Positions 35,504 through 43,735 of a stretch of DNA of 54,206 nucleotides are shown here, in pieces (the first letter of the stretch is position 1; every line of letters starts with the position of its first letter). Under the pieces are notes generated by a model. That model searched no databases and was not told the DNA's origin. It worked only from the letters and a program-made list of their open reading frames with translations. The position numbers were made by a program, and so were the translations under genes. Source of the DNA: a virus; the IMG/VR virus record IMGVR_UViG_3300030104_006890, positions 1 through 54,206 of that record; one strand, given 5' to 3'.

Positions 35504-38500
35504 TACATTTTCCTAATCATACACTTAATCAAACATGAATCACTATCATCACTTGGTTCAAGAGCTTGTGCGATAACTTTTCCAAATAAATCTTTCTTTA
35601 ATAAATATCCTCTTTTTACCGATTTTCCATGACCTATTTTATTAGAGGTCACAATGTAGTCTCCAACATTTACTTTACCCGTTACTAACACAGGTTCAGC
35701 ACCCAATACAATTGGTTCGTCTTTACCTTGTTTAATCACACCCATTACGAGTTCGTCTTCATTTTTATCACATGGAACTAAACCATCTTCGTTCCAACTT
35801 ACGATTGTTCCTGTTGGATTATCTCCAATCTTTTCTGTTCTTAATCCTGTCTCAAATACACCACCAGTTGTTGTTTGGACAGCAAAGACATCAGACCATC
35901 TTTTGTTCGAGGCACCTAAGTTAGAAGTATCATCATTACTTGGTGTTAAATGACCTGATGAGTCAATCCTCATCCTTTCTGTAATATCATCATCTGAACC
36001 ACCAGCTGCAGTTGAAAATGTTAATGCACTTGGCATACGATTAGACGCTGGTGTACCATCTACCTCTGCAATTATTCTTGCACCAATCGTATCAAAATTA
36101 GAACCATCACTTCCATTAAACTCGATAGTACCAATTTTATCATTATCAGCAAGAACTGTATGACTTCCTATTGTGCCATTCTTACTGTGAGCTAATCTTA
36201 ATGATGCAAAATGAGCCGCATTATTACCATAATTATAAACACCGATACTTGCATCATTGTCATTGTCACTTACTTGTAATTTAGGTGTGTTTCCACCACT
36301 ATTCATTGATGATGCATTTCCAACTAAAACATTACCTCCATTGAAGTGACTTATTCCATCTGCTCTTAGAACAACCACATTACTTGTTCCCGCAGAACCT
36401 AATTCAAGAAAAGCATCATCTCCACTATCAAGTCCAACTCTAAATGCCTGTCCATTATCACTCTGCCTTCCTAATATAAAGTCACCGCCAGTAGCACCAG
36501 CTTTCATTTCCAATAAATGAGGAGAGTCATCATTGGTCAAACCAATACGAACTTTATCAGCGGCATGAACAACACCAAACGAACCAGTTGAGGTTGCTGA
36601 ACCACTTATTTTATAATTTGGTTGTTTAAATGTTGCTGCTGTATTATTAATATCTAACCTTACAGTATTATTGGTAGCAAATTCTATATTATCAGAACTT
36701 GACTCCCTTATAAAAGTATTACTACCACCATCTAAAAATATTGCCTTAGTTGCTGCAATTGAGAAATGGTCAGTAACACTAACTTGACCAGATTCCATAG
36801 TTAATGTTCTTGTTGAAGTACCAGCTTTCATCGTAAAGAAATCTAATTTACCATCTTCAGTACTATCGGATACATCGGTTGCTATGGCTTGTATATGAGA
36901 ATATAATATATCCTCATCATTGTCATTATTGATTCTAAACTCTATCTGTCCTATATTATCAGCATCAGCAGGACTACTGGTGACTCGTTTGAACCTGAGA
37001 GCTGTTGGATTGCTTCCACCTTGTTCATTCTCAATTGTTAATATTGGTTTACTTGCAGAAGTTGATTTTAGATGTAGTAGAGTATCAGGACTCGCGGTGC
37101 CGATGCCAATATCTCCCGAAGATGAAATAAATAGATGACCAGTATCTCTTGCAGAACTCACACCACTTAATCGTAATCCTTTTGAAGCAGCTGCTGAACT
37201 ATAAATAAATCCTGAATTGTCGGCATTAATTCCTAACATCAAACCTTCACCACTAGAATTTGTCCTAATTGTTATTGCTTCATGTAATGCATTACTATTT
37301 CCTTGTTGGATATGAACCCTCTTAGCAGGAGATGTTGTTCCAATGCCAAGTGAATCATTTGTAAGAATAGCATTAGTACCCATCGTAACTGCTCCAGTAC
37401 CAACAAAAACCGAACCAAACGAACCGGTTGAGGTTGATGAACCACTAACATTACCTTTAAACTCCGATGTACCAGTGCCGTTTACAAAAATCTCCTCAGT
37501 AAATACGGCATTTCGACTAGCATCAATTTTTAATGCTCTTGTTCCACCAGTAGAAAAGCTAAGTTCATTTGTACTCTCCCTAAACATTCCTGTATCAGAA
37601 TCGTTTTCAAAAGTATGTGATGGTAATGCTTCAGTACCGTTACCTTGTAAAATTCTTTCTGTAATAATATCTTCCCTAAATCTTGAAGCTCCAACCTCTA
37701 ATCTACCAAACGAACCAGTTGAGGTTGATGAACCACTTATTTTATTAGGAGCTATTGTTAAAGTTTTTGTTCCTGTAGTGGTATTAAAATTTGCAGCAGT
37801 ATAAAAATCTATTTTAGTTGCTGCGTTCCAATCACCATTACCACCACCAATGAGAATATTGTTAGCATCAGATGTAGAACTATATCCAATTATTCTAATA
37901 CTCTCTTCTGCATTAGTATAATGAACACCAGTAATACCGCCACTCTTTACTGTTGAATTTGTTCGTGTTCTATTGGTATCATTATCAGCACCAATTGTAA
38001 TACCATCTGCTTGAAAACTTTGAATATCTAAATGTGTTTTTGGGCTTGATGTGCCGATGCCGACATTACCTGAAGTATCTATACGCACTCGTTGAGTATT
38101 ATTTGTTATTATGTCAAAGGCATGATTTGATTCAGCACCTATGAATGGAACTGAAGTCGTATCTCTATCAGCACCAAGTTGTAAAATTTTACTCGTTCCA
38201 CTAAGGTGTTTGGAAAGTCTAATTCTACTTGATAGATTACTTGAACCCGAAACATCCAAGGCAACGGTTGGAGCAGATGTGCCTAAACCAAGATAACCAT
38301 CATTATCAAGGTATAAAGCATTTGATGGTGCGTTTTCTTCTATTATAAAAAATGCTCTATCATCAGAATCATTCATGAATTTAAAAGCATTAGCATGTGT
38401 AACTATTTGAAAATTATCTTGTCCACTATCAGATAATACTAAAGAAGGATCAGAACCATGTATGGTCAAATTTGCTGAATTAAATCCTGTTGAACTTAAT

Positions 38501-41500
38501 GGAGTTGTCGTTCCTATGCCGACTCTATCTGCAAAATGACCACGAGCAAACGAACCAGTTGAGGTTGCTGAACCACTTATTTTATTACCTTCTAAACATA
38601 ATCTCTGTGTATAATTGTCTGTGTAAAATTTTAGGGTATCAACACCACCCGAACCAGCACCATGATGGTAATCAATTGCTCCACCAAAAGCTGATAGACT
38701 ATCGAGAAATGAAATCCTACCAATATGAGAAGTTCCAGTACCTATCACAATTCCAACATGACTTGTTCCACTCATAGCAACACCAGTTCCAGGTTTTCCA
38801 ACAACCAAATGGTCTAACGATGTTGCAGCTATATCAGGTGTTTGTATTCCAATCCCAACCCTGCCATCGAAGTGTCCTTGACCAAACGAACCAGTTGAGG
38901 TTGATGAACCACTTATGTTTCCACTTGCTATTACATTTCCAGATTCAACTTCTAAATTACCATTTTCTACAGATACACCAACGGTAGCTTTTATTCTAAA
39001 TACATCTTGACCACCCATTCTAAACTCAATTTCATTTGCACCTTTTCTTTTAATGCTTGAGTCTGTATCAGTACCGAATGCTAAAGCATCAGGTATCAGT
39101 AAACTACCACCAAAATTACCTGAAGAATCTGTAATACCATCTGTATGAACAACACCAAACGAACCAGTTGATGCTGCTGAACCACTTACACTACCATCAG
39201 TTTTTAAAAATAACTTATCACTAACATTTGCGGAAGCAATTCTTATACCAGTAATATTATCACTAGCGTCTATAAACCTATAAACATCAGTTCCACCACC
39301 AGCACTATCTATTCTTTTAACACCACTTTGTAATCCAATAGAGAAAGCATTATTATCTATTATGTTTAAACCACTTACCGCTAATCTACCAAACGAACCA
39401 GTTGAGGTTGATGAACCACTTACGTTACCAGTTCCACTACTTTGTCCTATGTTGAGTGTTCCCTCTTTGGTCATCTCCATCATATCCACACCACCACTAC
39501 CTCTAAAGGTAATAGCAGCACCAGTAACATTTCCACTTTGTAGAACTAATTCACCTGGATCAGAACCATGTTCATTTCCATGCACAGCTACAAAAGCACC
39601 TCTTGTAGATGAACCACCACCCCCACCACCATCTAATCTTATAGATTTATTATCAGAAGCATCTGAAGTGTTATTGTGAATTATATTATTTGTTTGTCCA
39701 GCTATAATAATATTACCACTACTATCTATGGTAAGAGCTTCAGTAGAGTCATTTACGAAAAACTGAATGCCAGAGTTTTCATAATTTTGAATTCTTGCAA
39801 CACCACTATTGTATCCAATTCTCAATCCATCTGTTGCACCACTACCTACATTAGTATCTGAAATTTGTATATATCCAAAACCATCAGCTTTACCATGAAA
39901 TTGAGCTACTTTATTAAAAGTTGGTTTATCTATACCAACAGCAAGTCTACCAAACGAACCAGTTGAGGTTGCTGAACCACTTATTTTGTAATTTGCTGTT
40001 TCAAACTCAGCTACGGTTGCATTAAGGGTTAATCTATTTCCACTCTCAGCACTTAACTTCAATATATCATTATTGTGGTCATAAAGTATGTAAGCCCTTG
40101 CCGTATTATCAGAATCTCCAAAATTTAATCGGCCCACACCGCTGGTTGACGTTAAAATATTTATACCTGCGGTTGATTTATCAGTTCTATTTATTACGAT
40201 GTCATTAGAAAAAGGTGTTGCCGTAGTAGAGCTTTCACCTATGTGTAATTTACCAAACGAACCTGTTGATGTTGATGAACCACTTATTTTATTATCACCT
40301 GTAATACGAAGTCTTTCAACATTAGCACTTGAACCCCCTACTCTAAAAGATAAGAAATCCGTTCCTGTTGTTTCATAAACTATACCACCAAGTAGTGTGT
40401 CATCCTCTTGAAAATATATTCTTCCTTGTTCATTACCAGGTATATCATATATTAACGAAGGAGCACCTCCTGAACCATCAATTTCTATTCCACCATTTCC
40501 TGAACTAAAAACATGAAGTGGTTGAGCAGGACTACTTACTCCAATGCCAACCCTATTGGTCGAGTCATCATAAACAAATCCATCTGAACCTGATATCACA
40601 CCATTTGTATTTATAAGAACATTTTTATCAGCACCACCAACAGAAGCAAGTGTCTCACCATTTTGTAATATTTTTCCAAATGATGCGGTTGATGGTAAAC
40701 TTGCCGATAAATGATTTGTGGTTTTATCAAAAGTAAAAGCAGATGTAGAACCTAATGAACCACCATCATTGAAAACAACTTCTGTATCACTTCCAGGTGT
40801 TGTTGCAACTCCACCACCATTAACTTTAAACGAACCTGTTATATTTACAGAGCCAGTAAATTCATGAGTATCATCTACTACTGTATCACCAAATCTTGTA
40901 CTACCACTAGAAAAAGAAGTAGTTATTTCTGTAACCGTTGATTTTATGGTATATTGTTGAGCAGTAATACTGCCAGTTACCACTAAGTTACCAACTGAAA
41001 TATCTTGTCCACTAACTACAGATTTTATAGTTCCGGCAGTTATACGATGTCTATGATTACCTTTTGCAAATTCTCCAACATTTCCATCAAAAGCCGTTAT
41101 TCCAATGTCCTCTGGATCTGATAAATAAGGTTGTAATGCCGGTGCACCAAGCGTTCCAGCAACTTGACTGTCATTTGTGAAACTCTCCCTATTAATCGAC
41201 TGACCAAATGTTGTTATACCACTTCCACCTCTAAATTCTATACCAGAAGCATCCATCTTTAAAAAACTATCTTCAGAGTTATAAATTAATAATCCTTTTT
41301 CTGTTAGTTCTACTTTTCTAGTATTACTTCTTAATGAAAAATTATCCCAAGTTAATTCTGTTTCTGGAAATTCTGCCGTAGTGCTACCTTTAATTTGTTT
41401 TGAAAATATTTTATTTCCTAAATCTTTATTTCTTTTTCTTTCAGCAAATAATGGTTTTTTAATTGTATAGCCTGTATCATCATTTATACTACCAGTCAAA

Positions 41501-43503
41501 ATTAATTTGACAAAATTTGCGGTTTCTGGCATCTCAGCAGATGCACCAAAACTATTATATTGACCACTACCTAAAAAATATTCACCATACCCATTTGAGG
41601 CAGTAAAATCATTAGCCGGTAAGAATGATCTGAAACCATTTGATGTTGATGAACTATATTCTAGACGAAAATATTGAGGTCCTAAAGCTCTATCCTTACC
41701 TTTTCCACCAAACGAGGAACTAAAACGAGCTACTGAACTAAATGATAATGTATCACCTTGATTAAAAGAGGATGTTATTACTTGAACTATTTCGTAGGTA
41801 TTAGGAGAACTGTAATTATTAGCACCTGCTGGTACAAGCATATCAAGTGTAACATCACCACTAACTGCTTTTTCTTGGTCACTAAAACCACTTCTATCAG
41901 TCAAACTCGCACTAACATTACCACCTAAACTAAAAGACCAACTTGTAATAGATGTCACAATGTTTCTTCCAGCAGATATTGAATCATCCTCAAAGCTTTT
42001 GTTTTCTACATATTGTGTTCCCTCTCCGATTGTTAAAAATGAACCGGATTTAATAGTGACTCTTTCTGTACCGCCTGAATCTTTAATGTTCAAACCAGGA
42101 GTAATACTACTTAATTCAACAGTATTTTCTGTGTTCACTAATTTATTAGATTGTATTTCCCAACCACCAATTGTACCATCGTTAGCCGTTATAGAACCAC
42201 TAAGTGATAAAGTTCCTGCAGAAGGATCTAAATGAAATAATGATGAACTTATTTCAATATTACCACCACTACCACTTATGAATTGACTTGTTTCAGAACC
42301 AACAAAAAATGATTGAGCTCTTACATCGAATATACTTGGATTACTTCTAAATCTTAAAAAACTTTCACTATCAGCAACTAACTCTAAACCTACTCCCTCA
42401 TAGTTATCACCACTTGATGTTAACACAGAACCACTAAAGAACATTACACCTGCACTACCTATACCCAAACTAGCACTTTGAAAACCAGTATAATCTACTG
42501 TTTTTAGAAAGGCACTACTTTTACCAGATTGTTCAAATCCTTTCCCAACAGCATTGCCAGTAAACATAGAACCTTTGAGTAAATTATCCTCTTTTTCTAT
42601 AAAGGTCGGCGAACCTTCAAATGTAACAAAAGATGATGTGACTTCAATTACTTCACCTTGTCTATCTTCATCTAAGTGTTGTGCTAATTGTTTTGCTGGA
42701 TTTAAAAATCTTAATCTAAATTTTACTGGCGTATCTCGTCTAAACTGTTTTGGTGTTATTATCTTTGTGGTATTTGTTATTGGATTTAGACCAGATGTAG
42801 CAGTTTGGTCATCTGTTTCAAAAGAACCACTTGTAAGTGGATAACTTGTTATAACTTCAAAATCATCTGTTTTAGCTTTTTCTTCATTATATGCAAGTTC
42901 AACAGCTTCTATTTTTCCACCATTTGTTTCCAAATTAGATAAAGATACATTTATAAAACTTCTTCTAAATACAGAATCACCAGTGTCAAAATCTATGGTT
43001 TCGGATATACTTAAATTAGTTTGTATATCAATTGGTTTTTCTAATATTATTGGAGATGTATTTGGATAATCTTTTCGTATATCATATAGAAATGTGCTTC
43101 TTAAATTATATATGCCTTTCCAATCGTTTGGTATTTCCTTACCATCTAACTCACCCATCACATAAAAGTAAGCAGGTCCATCAGCAATTTCGTCAGCAGT
43201 TCTACGAGGATCTTTTTTTATCCAAACAAAACCATTTCCAGCACCACTTAATTCAGAAATGTCAATGAGGTTTGAAAAGATGACAACACCACGAGAATCA
43301 ACAAACTCAAAAATAATATTAGATAAATTTTTAAGTATAGGTTCTTTAATAGGATCATTAAAAGTTATAGAAAATGGGTGTTTTCCATAACTCAATATTT
43401 GTGGCAATCCTGTTATATTAAAATATTTATTATTATTAACCTCTGTTTCTAAGAATACATCTTTTTCTTTGAGGTCGAGTATTTGACTAATTAGTTCTGG
43501 CAT
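35503..43503 (-). CDS. Giant tail-fibre-like protein, 2666 aa, first of the fibre cluster
   Basis: The first 300 residues are unlike the repeats and look like an attachment region: MPELISQILDLKEKDVFLE, then ITFNDPIKEPILKNLSNIIF and FVWIKKDPRRTADEIADGPA. Next come ISGSGGNIEISSSLFHLDP and TIGGWEIQSNKLV segments and, at about 520-690, a jelly-roll-like, possibly carbohydrate-binding region (TSITSWSFSLGGNVSASLTD). The second half repeats S-G-S-[SA]-T-S-T-G-S-F-G about ten times, interleaved with VGIGTSSP-type motifs. It ends with NLGASNKRWSDVFAVQTTTG and a last domain with VNVGDYIVTSNKIGHGKSV, shared with the 2281-aa protein. It is the largest gene of the window, at 8 kb. The ATG at 43503 lies 37 bases after a TATAAATA on the same strand, the T4 late consensus. 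Confidence 0.78.
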   Translation of the reverse strand: MPELISQILDLKEKDVFLETEVNNNKYFNITGLPQILSYGKHPFSITFNDPIKEPILKNLSNIIFEFVDSRGVVIFSNLIDISELSGAGNGFVWIKKDPRRTADEIADGPAYFYVMGELDGKEIPNDWKGIYNLRSTFLYDIRKDYPNTSPIILEKPIDIQTNLSISETIDFDTGDSVFRRSFINVSLSNLETNGGKIEAVELAYNEEKAKTDDFEVITSYPLTSGSFETDDQTATSGLNPITNTTKIITPKQFRRDTPVKFRLRFLNPAKQLAQHLDEDRQGEVIEVTSSFVTFEGSPTFIEKEDNLLKGSMFTGNAVGKGFEQSGKSSAFLKTVDYTGFQSASLGIGSAGVMFFSGSVLTSSGDNYEGVGLELVADSESFLRFRSNPSIFDVRAQSFFVGSETSQFISGSGGNIEISSSLFHLDPSAGTLSLSGSITANDGTIGGWEIQSNKLVNTENTVELSSITPGLNIKDSGGTERVTIKSGSFLTIGEGTQYVENKSFEDDSISAGRNIVTSITSWSFSLGGNVSASLTDRSGFSDQEKAVSGDVTLDMLVPAGANNYSSPNTYEIVQVITSSFNQGDTLSFSSVARFSSSFGGKGKDRALGPQYFRLEYSSSTSNGFRSFLPANDFTASNGYGEYFLGSGQYNSFGASAEMPETANFVKLILTGSINDDTGYTIKKPLFAERKRNKDLGNKIFSKQIKGSTTAEFPETELTWDNFSLRSNTRKVELTEKGLLIYNSEDSFLKMDASGIEFRGGSGITTFGQSINRESFTNDSQVAGTLGAPALQPYLSDPEDIGITAFDGNVGEFAKGNHRHRITAGTIKSVVSGQDISVGNLVVTGSITAQQYTIKSTVTEITTSFSSGSTRFGDTVVDDTHEFTGSVNITGSFKVNGGGVATTPGSDTEVVFNDGGSLGSTSAFTFDKTTNHLSASLPSTASFGKILQNGETLASVGGADKNVLINTNGVISGSDGFVYDDSTNRVGIGVSSPAQPLHVFSSGNGGIEIDGSGGAPSLIYDIPGNEQGRIYFQEDDTLLGGIVYETTGTDFLSFRVGGSSANVERLRITGDNKISGSSTSTGSFGKLHIGESSTTATPFSNDIVINRTDKSTAGINILTSTSGVGRLNFGDSDNTARAYILYDHNNDILKLSAESGNRLTLNATVAEFETANYKISGSATSTGSFGRLAVGIDKPTFNKVAQFHGKADGFGYIQISDTNVGSGATDGLRIGYNSGVARIQNYENSGIQFFVNDSTEALTIDSSGNIIIAGQTNNIIHNNTSDASDNKSIRLDGGGGGGSSTRGAFVAVHGNEHGSDPGELVLQSGNVTGAAITFRGSGGVDMMEMTKEGTLNIGQSSGTGNVSGSSTSTGSFGRLAVSGLNIIDNNAFSIGLQSGVKRIDSAGGGTDVYRFIDASDNITGIRIASANVSDKLFLKTDGSVSGSAASTGSFGVVHTDGITDSSGNFGGSLLIPDALAFGTDTDSSIKRKGANEIEFRMGGQDVFRIKATVGVSVENGNLEVESGNVIASGNISGSSTSTGSFGQGHFDGRVGIGIQTPDIAATSLDHLVVGKPGTGVAMSGTSHVGIVIGTGTSHIGRISFLDSLSAFGGAIDYHHGAGSGGVDTLKFYTDNYTQRLCLEGNKISGSATSTGSFARGHFADRVGIGTTTPLSSTGFNSANLTIHGSDPSLVLSDSGQDNFQIVTHANAFKFMNDSDDRAFFIIEENAPSNALYLDNDGYLGLGTSAPTVALDVSGSSNLSSRIRLSKHLSGTSKILQLGADRDTTSVPFIGAESNHAFDIITNNTQRVRIDTSGNVGIGTSSPKTHLDIQSFQADGITIGADNDTNRTRTNSTVKSGGITGVHYTNAEESIRIIGYSSTSDANNILIGGGNGDWNAATKIDFYTAANFNTTTGTKTLTIAPNKISGSSTSTGSFGRLEVGASRFREDIITERILQGNGTEALPSHTFENDSDTGMFRESTNELSFSTGGTRALKIDASRNAVFTEEIFVNGTGTSEFKGNVSGSSTSTGSFGSVFVGTGAVTMGTNAILTNDSLGIGTTSPAKRVHIQQGNSNALHEAITIRTNSSGEGLMLGINADNSGFIYSSAAASKGLRLSGVSSARDTGHLFISSSGDIGIGTASPDTLLHLKSTSASKPILTIENEQGGSNPTALRFKRVTSSPADADNIGQIEFRINNDNDEDILYSHIQAIATDVSDSTEDGKLDFFTMKAGTSTRTLTMESGQVSVTDHFSIAATKAIFLDGGSNTFIRESSSDNIEFATNNTVRLDINNTAATFKQPNYKISGSATSTGSFGVVHAADKVRIGLTNDDSPHLLEMKAGATGGDFILGRQSDNGQAFRVGLDSGDDAFLELGSAGTSNVVVLRADGISHFNGGNVLVGNASSMNSGGNTPKLQVSDNDNDASIGVYNYGNNAAHFASLRLAHSKNGTIGSHTVLADNDKIGTIEFNGSDGSNFDTIGARIIAEVDGTPASNRMPSALTFSTAAGGSDDDITERMRIDSSGHLTPSNDDTSNLGASNKRWSDVFAVQTTTGGVFETGLRTEKIGDNPTGTIVSWNEDGLVPCDKNEDELVMGVIKQGKDEPIVLGAEPVLVTGKVNVGDYIVTSNKIGHGKSVKRGYLLKKDLFGKVIAQALEPSDDSDSCLIKCMIRKM
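37706..37740 (-). repeat. Dispersed 35-bp coding repeat (ISGSSTSTGSFG box), representative copy
   Basis: The same 35 bases occur again exactly at 38882-38916, and over 34 bases at 39389-39422. Copies with one to a few changes lie near 36575, 38551, 39950, 34498, 33683, 21460 and elsewhere, about 30 in total across the four giant fibre genes. On the coding strand each gives I-S-G-S-[SA]-T-S-T-G-S-F-G in frame. The DNA is more conserved than the protein alone requires, which suggests exchange between copies. Confidence 0.8.
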
Positions 43504-43573
43504 ATCATTAATAAATATTTGACAAATAATTTATGAACTATATTTATATGTATAAAGTATGGAGATTATCGGT
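43504..43573. promoter_or_regulatory. Divergent promoter/operator region between the fibre cluster and the RHH gene
   Basis: This is the only divergent gap. On the + strand TATATTTATA (43539-43548) lies 25 bases before the regulator's ATG; its complement gives TATAAATA (43548-43541) on the minus strand, about 37 bases before the giant fibre gene. TTGACA at 43519-43524, with TATTTA 16 bases on, is a possible sigma-70-type promoter for the + strand. The 13-base palindrome TATTTGACAAATA (43516-43528) covers that TTGACA and would be a natural operator for a dimeric ribbon-helix-helix protein. All assignments are inferred from sequence pattern. Confidence 0.45.
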
Positions 43574-43735
43574 ATGAAAAAGAAATATTCTTTTACGATA
43601 GATGAGACACTTATGGAGTGGTTTAGACTGTATGTTAGAGATGAAAGCACGACTATGAGCGCTGTGCTAAATCAACATATACTTAGTTTAAGGCGTGGTG
43701 AATCTAAACCACGAAATGTATTAAGAAGTCGTTAG
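43574..43735 (+). CDS. Ribbon-helix-helix (CopG/Arc-like) regulator, 53 aa
   Basis: This is the only gene seen on the + strand. The 53-residue product has the ribbon-helix-helix layout: a short strand (KKYSFTIDE), helix A (TLMEWFRLYVRDE), a turn with Ser/Thr (STTMS) and helix B (AVLNQHILSLRRG), followed by a basic tail (SKPRNVLRSR). Such proteins dimerise, and the paired strands read the DNA major groove. GGAG lies about 9 bases before the ATG. Its stop overlaps by four bases the stop end of the convergent Mre11-Rad50 gene. The position between the fibre cluster and the recombination block suggests control of the divergent gap 43504-43573. A host-gene target is also possible. Confidence 0.78.
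   Translation: MKKKYSFTIDETLMEWFRLYVRDESTTMSAVLNQHILSLRRGESKPRNVLRSR

Noticed and set aside
36575-39422. Regularly recurring 35-bp repeats suggesting a CRISPR array
   Set aside because: Spacing is irregular (hundreds of bases), the repeats are in frame inside coding sequence, and there are no spacers or cas genes.
14774-42844. Many + strand open frames of 60-153 codons inside the fibre genes (for example 37343-37804)
   Set aside because: They are the complement of repetitive Ser/Thr/Gly codons; their products repeat PNEPVEVDEPL-type text, the antisense of the STSTGSFG boxes.
43691-43716. Hairpin CGTGGT...ACCACG near the end of the RHH gene as a terminator
   Set aside because: It lies inside the coding sequence and no U-run follows.
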